Assembly (NCBI GenBank): GCA_032717465.1
Contig: CM064713.1
Location: 12,442,872 to 12,506,871, forward strand
Direction: 5' to 3'
DNA: 64,000 nt
Source of the DNA: Coenobita brevimanus
Lineage: Eukaryota; Arthropoda; Malacostraca; Decapoda; Coenobitidae
This document shows positions 21,846 to 33,071 of this stretch, piece by piece. A program made the translations under genes and the position numbers. Position 1 is the stretch's first letter, and every line of letters begins with the position of its first letter. The notes under the pieces were generated by a model. The model ran no database searches. It was not told the origin of the DNA and was given only the letters and a program-made list of their open reading frames with translations.

Positions 21846-24800
21846 AGGTGTCTTGGAGACCATACATCAAAGAAGTCCTACACCAGGGAGATGACACAGG
21901 AAGATGTGACTCGGCCAGTTACTTACGTGGGCAATGAGAGACGGAGAAGGAAGGCATGGAGAACCTACACCTGGCGTCCATTTCCCCAGCAGACAGTGTA
22001 GGGAATATGAAGCCGACGGCAAAACACAAACCCGGGTGAAAGCAGCAAAGCTAACATCTCTATGGGTAAGATGCAAGAAAAACATGGTAAAAACACATGG
22101 AAAACAATCAGAAAATACAAATAACAAACTACAAAGGAAAAGAACTAACTGAAGGGGAGACCAACAAAAATGAGGCATCATATTACATGGCCTACATCAG
22201 CAAGGACAAGCAGTCTGTCCTCAAGTAAATGGAAGAAACAGAAAAAAAGGAACTCAGTTTAAAGAATGATAAAAGAAAACTGTGATATGTGACTGATGTC
22301 CTAACAAGAAAAAGCTATGAAACCCATGTTGAAAAAAAAAAAAAAAAAAAAAAAAAAATGCCAACACAACATATAAGTGAACAATGCTATGCACCTACAG
22401 TTTATGGCTGTGTTGGAATGCACAAGACCATCCCACAGGAGGTCAATGGCAAGGAAGTATATGCCTTGCCAATGACTTTACACTGACAATTCTCTACCCT
22501 GCTGAGCGATGTAAACAAGTTTACCACATTCTAGGCTGTGCTCGGGTATATAGCACCACACCGTTTGTGCTAATAAAGAAAGAGCTTTATTCTAAAACCT
22601 GCCATTTTCACCCAGTCAACTGCTTATGACATTTCCCACTCAAAATCTGAATAGCAGACACAAACAATTAATAGCTTTTATTCATGAATACACCCGCACA
22701 ATTGAGGCCAGGGATGGTAATGGCACTGGCACTATACCTAACAGCTCAAGCACCATTACAAACTCCTCAGTGTTACAAAGTCTTACTACACATGTTTATG
22801 ATGCTGACTCACAACACAGGACAGACGGAAGATTCTGTTAGTTTTGTGCAAACATTCAAATGAATTTTCCCTTTTCATTTTTATCACAATACACACAACC
22901 TCCAGTGAATGCCCAAATTTCCCCTTGAAAGAATTTTTTCCCAAATTATGAATCCACATTCTAAACATAAACTACAAGATTCACCAGCAGCTGACATGTA
23001 AGTTGCACTGGTAAGTCTAGCTTACATGGATGCTCTGATGAGTGGCAATGTTCACTCCAAGGGTATTTAAGTGTCTGGGTGATGTAGTTAATCAACATCA
23101 ATGTGATTTTGTCAACAGTAATTAGGAGATAGGGAACCCTAATTTAGGCACTGTACAGAAACAAAACATTGTAGGCATTAAATTCTTTTACCTACTAGTA
23201 AACGAAAAGAAAGTAGAGTACAGTACAACCTAGCCCAGTGACACCACACTCCAACTGCACCTTGTCCTGGCCTATCTGCAACATGCCTTCCTCAATGGTC
23301 CCTTGTTCACCAGATGGATGATTTTCACAGCCCTGTGTATAAAGAGTAAGCTTATTATGCCATATAGTAATTCACTTATATGTTGCCTTTTATGCTATAA
23401 CTCTCCACAGTTAGCCACCTAAAAAGCTGATATGCTAGTTTCTCCCAATTCACAGTTTCTGTACCAGTTGTAGCTATGTAAAAAGATGTACTATTTTGAG
23501 CCCACCCCTGACTTATATGTATGAATTGCTGTACATTCAGTGTTAACCAAGGATATCTAGCCTTCTTTCTAATGCCAGATGCCGAACCCACAGTTCATGC
23601 GAGACAGCTTAAACAAAATTACTGTCAAGAGACTCACAACCCACCACCATTCCATCATGCCACTTCATACCATTCTCATACACTCCTCCAATACCACAAA
23701 GACTATCACAACACATCACCATTCCATCATGCCACCTCCACTCAAATATTCCTCCATGGTAACTCTCCACCACATTCTTGTTTTCCTCTCCTCAGTCTTC
23801 CTTTAACTTCACCTTTTTACACTCTTTGTTAACACTTCTTTCCTCATACATTACATACACCCATACTACTTCAACACATTAGCTACAGTATAGCGCTTAT
23901 ATGAAAAATAGTAATATGCAAAACATGAAGGCAATCTCACAGCATGACTTGGTAACAAGTTTAATAAACTGTTCAGATGGAAAAATTATACTTGCAACTG
24001 GGGAAAAAAAAAGAAAAAAAAAAAAAAGAAAAAAAAGCTTGATTGGGTCAAACTTTACTTGGGAGAAGTAATGGCCTGACTTGCAGTCTCTTCAGGTGTA
24101 AGGACAGAGACTAAGGGGATGAAAGTGTTGTATCTCCCAAAACAACCTTACAATTGCTGGTATAATTACTCCAATATCATATCTGCACTAGACTGATTAT
24201 ATATTTCTGAGGAGAAAACATGTCTTAGGTGCCATACATCTAGTCCTTACCAGTGTCTAAGCTAGTGGTATAAATCTGGGGAAGACATCATCAGCCATTC
24301 CCATATAAAGTGCCCCTTCAGGCTGCTGAGAGATATGCCTTCATGTGCTGGCACCAATAGGGGTTGAACAAATGTCCCTTGACTCTCTTCCTATCCCCTG
24401 ACAAGAGGATGACAGACTGCAAGACAAAGGCAACTTCAGTCTAGTTCACCACAATCACATTCAGATGAGTCTAGGGCAACAACAACAACAACAACAAGTT
24501 GTTTGGACCTGAAGCTCGGTTACTACTGTAGCTAACAAGATTTGAGAGTAAACAACTAACTTCTTACTTCCAATAAATTACAAATAATATATGATAATTT
24601 AAATGCGGTGTTATGCAAACAATATTAGTAGTACAGTTTATGCTTGCTTCTTTTAATCATCCACATCCTGTCCTGGGCTGCATTCACATTACCCTAGCAA
24701 GCTATCATCATCAATGGTAAGTGCACTACTTGCCTTCTGTTTGGCAATCATGGTTGTTCCAATATCAGTCCACACGCCAACAAAGCAATCATGCTGGGAT

Positions 24801-25540
24801 GTGAAAAGATACCAAGACAATGCAGCCTTCATAACATAAACAAACTTTCGTCACAAATGGAAATTCATTCACCACTGCTGAATCTTGGGTGTAGTTACAT
24901 TCTCTTGGTGATATTTTGTTTCATCTGTGATAAATTTACCGTAGAATGAAAGCACTATAGGCTATTAGCAAAAAAGATAAGAAAAACAAGGTTATTGTCA
25001 ACACCAAGTACAGGCTTAAAACTAGAATTTCACAGTATTTTTCAGACATGACTGAAGTTCTGTAGGAGGTAGTCTTAGGTAAATAACAGAGTCCATGATG
25101 TCATTTACTATAATTCAGCAGTCACTGTCAGCCAGCACCAAACATAGTTTCCAGTATTTTGACTGATTTTATTTCCACAGCAGATGGTGTGACGGGAGTA
25201 ATCACTGCTGCTCACCCTGGCCTAACAAGCACCACTTCGCTGATATGCCAGCAAAGTTATGATCAGCGGGGGTGAACAAAGCCCTGGTTCCTTACAAAAT
25301 CCCACCAAGGGAGGAGCAACTGGTCGCTCTCGTGCTTAATGCTGAGAAGAAGTTGCCTAGCCCCAGGCCCTTACACTCCTGAAGAGTCGAAAAATGGGTT
25401 GGGTGATGAATGGATGGATGCCACTCTCACTACACCATACACAAGAAGTCCCAACCAAACACTCTCTGTATGCACTCCACTAGTTTTCCAAAACCAACTG
25501 CTCCCAATTCATTAATCCTAAGTTGTGAGTAACAAATATG
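21846..25540. other. 3.7 kb without a supported gene
   Basis: AT-rich sequence with an A-run at about 22330-22358, an A-rich tract at 24003-24038 and a short (CAA)n near 24479. Frames are short and carry no domains. A small repeat of CATTCCATCATGCCAC occurs at 23648-23740. The segment 25190-25440 looks transposon-like in style, but I cannot assign it. Confidence 0.5.
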
Positions 25541-26010
25541 GATGCGGCTGTGTGAATCAAATATTTGCAGTGACAAATAGTGCACGTGAGAAAGATTGTA
25601 CACACTTTATGGCATTAATGGACAAGGTAACACTGTATGGCAGGGAAAACAAGGTGACTGTGGACAACAGTACAAGCTACTGTGTTGCATGAATGGAAAG
25701 CTGTTGAATGGGATAATCTTTAGATGGTAACAAAGCACAAGTAAAAGTAGGTGGTTGTCTGGGTAGGTACAGTATTTCAATGTCAGTGTTGGAGTGAGTG
25801 TTGTCACCATGACTATTCAACATGTGTGTGACAAAGGTTATGAGTGGAACTAAAACTTAGTCAAGGAGAGAGGGATGGGACTGAGAGTGAACAGTGAAGG
25901 CTACTAACTTAAATATGATGTGTGCAGATGATGCTGTGTTGCCTGCTAATAGTGAAAAGGAACTTTGAAAATCAGTTCAGAGATTAGTGGATTTCTGTGG
26001 GCATGGCGTT
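25540..26010 (+). pseudogene. Highly decayed RTE-like LINE, family B remnant
   Basis: Matches the family B element at 28.4-30.4 kb in scattered blocks: GTGAATCAAATATTTGCAGT near 25552, FMALMDK near 25600, and a recognisable catalytic box MCADDAVLPANSEKEL near 25920-25970. Heavy indels and stops throughout. It is a fossil only. Confidence 0.55.
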
Positions 26011-26382
26011 TTTAAAGTACTGTACAGTATATTTTACTTGTTATGGTCACTCACTGCAACAAGAAAATGTCACCAAACAGTTCCAACAGAATCCATAACT
26101 AATACTTTTAAACATTTTTAAACTGTAAAAAGCAAGAGAACCAAAACGAAAATACCTAAATGTTTTTAAAATAGACATTTCTGTACAACAGTCTTGAATG
26201 TGTATAAAAAAGGCTGAGCTTTGGAGCTTGATTCCTCAGAATCTGCTTTGCAAGATGTTTTCATTATAAGAGAGTATCTCTGATCTACTGTGACAAATTT
26301 TTAAAAACTTGGATTCCTCTGAAGCTTAGACATCAGGGAGTAAACAGACAGTAACTGAGATCAACATACAGATTATTTGTGA

Positions 26383-27940
26383 GGTCTATCTATCTATTGC
26401 CAGACTCCTCAATCAAGTTTGGAGCGGCCACAAACAAATCGCCTCCAAGTCGCCCTGTCCCCCGCCATTTCACTGCCCTGCTCCCAACTCACACCCCCCT
26501 CTCTCATATACCTCTCCACCCCATCCCTCCATCTCATCCTCGGCTTCCCCCTCCCTCTTCCCCCCTCCACCTCACTCACATACACTCTCTTCGTCAATCT
26601 TTCATCCTCCATCCTCTCCACATGGCTAAACCACCTCAGTGTGTTCCTCATAACGCTTCCTATCACATCCACATCCACACCACAACGCTCCTTTATATCC
26701 TCATTCGTCAGCCTGTCTCTCCATGTGACTCCACAGGCTCCTCTTAAACAACTCATTTCCACTGCTCTCCCTCATGACTTGTGTCCTTCCAACAACGTTC
26801 AAGCTTCACTTCCGTACGTTAAGAGTTGGTATCACAATACTGTCATGTAGTAACTTTTTCACTTCCATGCTCACTTCCCTGTTTCTTATCACTGCTTTCA
26901 AAGAACCAGCAACCTTTCTTCCCTGCTGTACCCTTTCAAGCACTTCACCCTCCAAACCTCCATCCTTACTCATCACACTACCCAAGTACTTAAACGTACT
27001 CACATTTTCCAATTCCTCACCATCCAACCTCGCTGTACATTCACTGACTTCACCTCTCTCAAAGACCATCGCTTTACTTTTCCCTACATTCACCTTTAGA
27101 TTCCGTTTCTTACACACTCTCCCAAACTCATCCACCAAGCATTGCAGCTCCCCTTCGTCTTCACTCAACAACACAGTACCATCTGCAAACAACAGTACAG
27201 GGAGTTTCCAAACACTATCCTCTCTCACCAGGACCACTCCAACATCCACTACCCTACCTTGTACCTCTTTTATTATCCCATCCATGTACAGATTGAACAA
27301 CCATGGAGACATGACACATCCCTGTTTCAACCCAACTTTCAAAGAAAAAAATTCACTTAACTCAACATCCACACGCACTGCAGCCTTAGCACCATCATAC
27401 ATACTCTTCACAGCATTCAACAACTTCCCATCTACTCCATATATTCTTAACACTTTCCACAATCCTTGTCTATCCACCCTGTTATATGCTTTCTCCAAAT
27501 CCATGAAAGCCGCATACAACTTCTTTCCCTTCTCTAGAAACTTTTCCACTAAAGACCTAAGAATGAATATCTGATCTACACAACCTCTTCCCTTCCTAAA
27601 GCCTCCCTGTTCTTCTCCAACTAATTTCTCTGTTCTTTCTCTAACTCTGTCAATAAGTATCCTACCATACACTTTTCCTATTATACTAAGAAGACAAATG
27701 CCCCTATGATTACCACACGCTTCTTTTTCCCCTTTTCCTTTGTACAAGGGAATAATTATACCTGACTTCCAATCCTCCGGGACTGTACCTTCCTCCCAGG
27801 CCAATCTGCACATCTTCCACATCCATTCTACTACTATCTCTCTCCCATGCTTCAGCATTTCACCACACACTCCATCAATTCCTGGGGCTTTCCCCGATTT
27901 AACTTTCTTCATTGCTTCCACAACTTGTATCCTACTGAAA
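26383..27940 (-). pseudogene. RTE-like LINE, family A, copy 4 (longest frame, mutated catalytic box)
   Basis: The minus strand holds a 382-residue uninterrupted frame (26806-27954) from VEAMKKVKSGKAPGIDGV through GFRKGRGCVDQIF, EKAYNRVDRQG and GLKQGCVMSPWLFNLYMD to the thumb. The catalytic box reads LLFADGTVLLSED, so the second metal-binding aspartate is glycine. A 4-base insertion near 26817 ends the frame early, and the C-terminal RWFSHVER / GKPRMRWRDGVERYM part follows in another frame (26409-26762). The 3' end is the GATA tail at 26383. 5' truncation occurs within 20 codons of that in copy 3. The missing aspartate and the frameshift make it inactive. Confidence 0.88.
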
Positions 27941-28083
27941 ACATAATATGACAATCTGTCAGTAAATGATCATTTAATTATGTATTGAGGTTTAACAGGT
28001 AAATGAAAGAAAATATAACATTTAAATTCCAAATATGGTTTACACCACCTATACTGTATAAGAAATTATGCTAACCACTAAGG

Positions 28084-28393
28084 GTATTATTTCAGAATAG
28101 CATCCATCAAATGGACACTGGAATTAATCCATTACTTCAGAATAACATCCATCTGATGGACACTGGAATTAATATATCAGAATAACATCCATCTAATGGA
28201 CACTGGAATTAATATATTATTTCAGAATAACATCCATCTAATGGACACTGGAATTAATCCATTACTTCAGAATAACATCCATCTAATGGACACTGGAACT
28301 AATATATTATATCAGAATAACATCCATCTAATGGACACTGGAATTAATATATTATTTCAGAATAACATCCACTAGATGGATGTTATTCTGAAA
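28084..28393. repeat. ~45-bp satellite array, left part
   Basis: About seven units of TTTCAGAATAACATCCATCT plus AATGGACACTGGAATTAATA. The array resumes at 30452-30628, showing that the LINE between was inserted into it. The last unit forms a perfect palindrome with a 5-base spacer (28355-28393). Confidence 0.85.
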
Positions 28394-28439
28394 GAAGTGG
28401 CTAAAGTGGTTACAGGACAGGGGTTCAGTTGAAATAAGA

Positions 28440-30450
28440 ACTGAACATATTGAGAGCAAGAAGCACATAAAGAGACTAGTGAAGAGGAAAAAGAAGGAGG
28501 TAATGCTGATCTAGGAAGAAATATGAATGCAAACTACTCTGAAAATAGGAAGTTAATCTGGAAAGAGGTGCCGAAATGTAGAAGTGAAAGCGGAAAGAAA
28601 TGTGATAGTGTGAAGGATGTAGGTGGTAGAATATTAACCCATGGGCATGAAGTAAGGACCAGATGGAAAGAATATTTTGACAGCCTGATGAATTGGAATA
28701 GAGAGAGCAGAGAGGCTGTAAACATGATTGGTTTGGGGGCTGTGCACAGAAGGAATGCAGTACCAGGAGACGTGACACTTGCACAAGTGAAGAGTGCTGT
28801 GAAGCGGCTGAAAAATGGGAAAGCAACTGGGGTTGATGAGGTGTAGGCAGAGATGCTTAAGTGTAGTGGATAGAGTGGAATGAAGTGCTTGTTGGAGATA
28901 TGGAAGAAGGCATGGATGAGTAAAACTGTGCCTACAGAGTGGAAAAAGGCTGTGATTGTACCCCTGTACAAAAATAAAGGTGAGCGAGGAGAGTGCAAGA
29001 ATTATCGTGGCATAAGTTTCTCGAGTGTGGTATGGAAGGTATATGGAAGAATTATTATAGAAAAAGAGAGATATCAGGAGTCCTAGTGACGACCAGGGTG
29101 GCTTTAGAAGTGGCAGAGAATGTGTGGATCAAATATTTCCAGTGAGACTGATAACAGAGAAGGCTCGTGAGAAGGACCATAAGGTGTTTATGGCATTCAT
29201 GGATCTGGAAAAAAGCATACGAGAAAGTGGACAAAGAAGGATTGTGGAAAGGTTTGCGCATGTATGGTGTAGATGGTAAGCTGTTAGGTGCCGCCAAGAG
29301 TTTTTATGATGGTAGTGAAGCATGTGTAAGGGTTAATGGGCATCTAAGTGAACGGTTCACGGTTGTTGTGGGTGTGCGACAAGGTTGTCTGATGTCCCCA
29401 TGGTTGTTTAATATATATATGGATGGGGTGATGAGAGAAGTAATAACACGAATAATGGAGAGAGGGATGGCGTTGGTAATGAATGGTGATGGATAGAATA
29501 TCTCAAATTTGTTGTATGCTGATGATGCAGTACTGCTTGCGAGTACCGGACAAGAACTTGGAGGACTAGTGCAGAGTTTTGCTGAGGTCTGTGAGCGTCG
29601 TGCCTTGACAGTAAATGTAAAAAAGAGTAAAGTGATGGTTACCGAGAGAGAAGGTGACTCCCAGTGCGATGTTACAATGAATGGAGGGAGACTGGAATTG
29701 GTGAGAGAGTTCAAATACCTGGGTACAGTGACAGAAGATGAAAATGTGCAAAAGAAGTTGAAAGTAGAGTGGCACAAGGAAGAAAAGTAGTTGGTGCTAT
29801 GAAGGCCTTGAGAAGAAACAGAGGCTTGAGTGCTGCAGCTGCACGGGGCTTGCATGATAATGTCAAGATTAAGAACAGTGGAGATGAGACTGCTGAGGAA
29901 TTATGTGGAGTACAGAGGGTGGATAGGATACGAAATAATGTGGTTCGTGAAAGATGTGGAGTGAGAAAGTAGACACCAGAACCGAAGAGAGTGTACTGAA
30001 ATGCTATGGTCACATGAAGACAATGGATAAGAACTGAGTGGTGAAAAAGGTATATCAGAGCGAATCTGAAGGAGACAGGAGGCAAGGTGGGCCAAGGAGG
30101 AGAGATATGGTGGATGAATGTGTGAGGAAGAAAGGTTTGGAAGTCGGTGAGGCTAGGGAACTGACAAGAGGTCGAGCTGGCTGGATGAATGTTGTGAGGA
30201 GAAGTGCATGACCAGGGGGATTTGGCACCTCTTTGTAACGTGGCAGCATCCGGATTGACTCAATCGGATACGTTTATGTGAAGCTACAGAACGTGGCGAA
30301 TCGTTTTGGCGTAGCTGATAGAGCCAAGATTCCGGGGGCTTGAATGATAAGTGAATGGAAGCGTGGCCCATTGGATTGGGCAAATCTGGGCTGTCTGGAC
30401 ATTGCTACTCCTCACCCTGCCCTAGGGTGAGAAAGGAGGTCCGGATAATG
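28440..30450 (+). pseudogene. RTE-like LINE, family B
   Basis: Blocks in order: a linker with GRILTHGHEVRTRWKEYFDS (28523-28846), RT start RLKNGKATGVDEV, then WKKAVIVPLYKNKGERGECK (28880-29086), DQGGFRSGRECVDQIFPV, KVDKEGLWKGLRMYGVDGKL, VVGVRQGCLMSPWLFNIYMD (29167-29496) and the catalytic LLYADDAVLLASTGQEL (29509-29790). The C-terminal part is decayed. Stops and frameshifts occur near 28848, 28875, 29085, 29210, 29495 and 29790. The family is clearly related to family A but has a different 3' end, finishing near CCGGATAATGATGAA with no GATA tail. It sits inside the ~45-bp satellite. Confidence 0.8.
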
Positions 30451-30451
30451 A

Positions 30452-30628
30452 TGAACATCCATCTAAATGGACACTGGAATTAATATATTATTTCCGAATA
30501 GCATCCATGTAATGGACACTGGAATTAACATATTATTTCAAATAACATCCATATAATGGACAATGAAATTAATATATTATTTCAGAATAACATCCATCTA
30601 ATGGACACTGGAATTAACATGTTACTTG
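30452..30628. repeat. ~45-bp satellite array, right part
   Basis: Four units of the same satellite as 28084-28393. The array then stops at the GATA-type tail of the next LINE (30633), so it took two separate LINE insertions. Confidence 0.85.
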
Positions 30629-30632
30629 CGAT

Positions 30633-32002
30633 CTATCTATATCCATACACCTTAATTCGACACGGGGTGGTCACAAACAAATCACCTCCAAGTCGCACTG
30701 TTCCGCTGTCCCCTGCCACTTCCATGCCCTCCTTACAACTTACACCCCCCTTTCTCATATACATCTCCACCCCATCACTTCATCACATCATCAGTGTCTT
30801 CCAACCTCTCCCACCCCTATCCAGCTCACTCACATACTGTACACTCTCCTCCTTAATCACTCAATCTCCATCCTCTCCACATGGCCAAACCACCTCAGTC
30901 TATTTCTCCTAATGCGTTCTATCACATCCACATCCACACCATAATGTCATCAGTGTCTTCCAACCTCTCCCACCCCTATCCACCTCACTCACATACTGTG
31001 CACTCTCCTCCTTAATCACTCAATCTCCATCCTCTCCACATGGCCAAACCACTTCAGTCTATTTCTCCTAATGTGTTCTATCACATCCACATCCACACCA
31101 TAATGCTTCTTCACTTACTCATTTATCAGTCTATCTTTCCATGAAACTTCACATGCTCCTCTCAAACATATAACTCACAAGTTATTTGAGTTATTGGAAA
31201 TGAATTTCCACTGCTCTCACTCTTGACCTGTGCCTTTCCAACAAGGTCCAAGCATCGCTTCCAAACGTTAGAGTGGGTATCACAATACCATCACGCAGTG
31301 ACTTTGATTCCCATGCTCACTTCCTTATTTCTTATCACTACTTTCAATGAACCAGGAACCTTTCTTCCCTGTTGTACCTTTTCCAGCAGTTCATGCTCCA
31401 AACTTCCATCCTTACTCATCACACTACCCTAATACGTAAATGCATTCACATTTTCCATTTCCTCACCATCCCACTTCAGTGTGCACTCAGTGACTTCATT
31501 CCTCTGGAAGACCACAACTTTACTCTTCCATACATTCACCTTTAGAGTTTAGATTCCGTTTCTTACAAACTCCTCCAAATTCACTCACCAAACCTTGAGG
31601 TTCTTCTTCGTCTTCATTTAACAATACAGTATTATCTGCAAACAACAGAACAGGGTTTCCAAACGCTGCCTTCTCTCATTAGGACCGCTCCAACATCCAC
31701 TGCCCTACCTTGTATCTCTCTTATAACTCCATCCATATACAAACTGAACAACTATGGAGACATGACACATCAGTTTCATTCCAAAGTTCAGACAGAAAAA
31801 TTCGCTCAGTTCGCTGTCCACACGCACTGCAGCCGTAGCACCCTCGTAACCTACTTCTCACGGAATTTAACGCTTTCCATTTACTCTGTAATTTTTCAGT
31901 ATTTTCTACATTCCTCGTCTACCCACTTTGTCATATACTCCTCCAAATCCAGGATGGCTGCATACAACTTCTTTCTCATCTCTAGAAACCTTTCCACTAA
32001 CC
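30633..32002 (-). pseudogene. RTE-like LINE, family A, copy 5 (degraded)
   Basis: The GATA-type 3' tail (GATCTATCTATATCCATACA on the plus strand) is at 30630, followed inward by recognisable C-terminal and thumb sequence with many indels and an internal duplication (30790-30930 against 30955-31090). No long frame survives. Homology stops abruptly at CTTTCCACTAA (31993-32003), where intact copies continue into AGACCTAAGAATG. Confidence 0.75.
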
Positions 32003-32461
32003 CTTACACCGCGGGCTTGTTTTGCTCTGTTTTGCGTGTCCCGCGGGCATATTCGGGCTTCGGCAGACTCTCAAAAAATATTTGCCAAAAATCAGTTATT
32101 AGTCCTAGAATATTAAAATTACATATGCATATGGCACATACCTTCAGCTTTCTTCTGGAATGTTTGTTGAGCCTTCGTCGATTACCGTAGGGCTTGTGGA
32201 GACCTCTGAAGTTGGGTAACGAAGTCTCCACTTTACACTTCCCAACAACCCGTAATATGATTACCACAGCCAGATATTATAACTAGAAACACTATTCTAT
32301 GATTATCAAGTAGTTTGGGATCCATACTCAAAAAAAAAAAAAAAAAAAAAACACTGTGAAAGCAATGAAAATTACCAGCGCGTATGACCTTCCCACTTGC
32401 GCTAGTTCGCTGCTGGTATTCTGTCATTTATTATTCAAACAAACACTCACCCTTTATATTC
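32003..32461. other. Possible piggyBac-type left end and flank
   Basis: LINE copy 5 breaks at CTAA followed by CCCTTACACCGCGGGC. PiggyBac elements insert at TTAA and many begin CCC, so this could be the left end of the element carrying the transposase at 33-35 kb, with one mutated site base. No matching right end was found. An A-run lies at 32331-32351. No gene is seen. Confidence 0.3.
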
Positions 32462-32596
32462 CTATTATTATATCATTCATTCATTCATTGCCAGACGCCA
32501 TGTATCCCAAACGGGGTGGCCAAGGGCTTAGAGTTAATTGTTTTACAGGGAGGGGCACTAATCCTCCACCAACCCCACTTGTCACGTAGGGAGAAC
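32462..32596 (-). repeat. SINE-like element S1, 3' part, with (GAAT)n tail
   Basis: Reverse complement ends GGCCACCCCGTTTGGGATAC then ATGGCGTCTGGCAATGAATG. The usual GATA tail is replaced by GAAT units. The body (GTTGGTGGAGGATTAGTGCC) matches the 5.85 kb copy. Confidence 0.65.
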
Positions 32597-32726
32597 GTTA
32601 TGCCAACAGCATCTGGTGTTCCCAGGCGGTCACCCATCCAAGTACTAACCAGACCCAACGTTGCTTGGGTCTGGTTAGTACTTGGATGGGTGACCGCCTG
32701 GGAACACCAGATGCTGTTGGCATAAC
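32597..32726. repeat. Perfect palindrome of two 5S rRNA 3' halves
   Basis: The right arm (32665-32726, plus) reads GGTTAGTACTTGGATGGGTG then ACCGCCTGGGAACACCAG and TGCTGTTGGC, the diagnostic 3' half of eukaryotic 5S rRNA. The left arm (32597-32658) is its exact reverse complement: 62 of 62 positions pair around a 6-base loop. The minus copy extends slightly further, to AGCAACG. The 5' half of 5S, including the start of the internal promoter, is missing, so neither is a functional 5S gene. Confidence 0.85.
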
Positions 32727-33071
32727 ACTTATTTATATCTGAAGTCTTTATCCATAAGTTTCCTTCAGTAGTATTAGTTTATTGTTACTGAAGTCATTCA
32801 ATTTTTCATTCAGTAAAATATGTAGAGAGCCACGGATTCACTTTCACTGTTATAACCTCAAGTATTTGTACTCATATTCTTATATTACCAATTATTTACA
32901 CATCTATTTACATTTTCTATTGTATTTTCAATATTTACACTTCTATTTTACTTACACTGTTATTCACTGTCACTTGCAGTAACATAAAACTATATTACAC
33001 TGTTCAATCATATGTACATCCATTGCTTTCACTTGCTATTTACACATTATTTTCATTTCCCACTTGCACTT
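32727..33071. other. AT-rich interval between 5S palindrome and transposase
   Basis: Pyrimidine- and AT-rich sequence (TTTACA- and ATTTAC-rich). Probably 3' non-coding sequence of the piggyBac element. No terminal repeat identified. Confidence 0.4.

Noticed and set aside
28084..28393. CRISPR array
   Set aside because: Units are continuous tandem repeats without unique spacers, in animal DNA with no cas genes.
32665..32726. Functional 5S rRNA gene
   Set aside because: Only the 3' half is present; the 5' half and the start of the internal promoter are missing.
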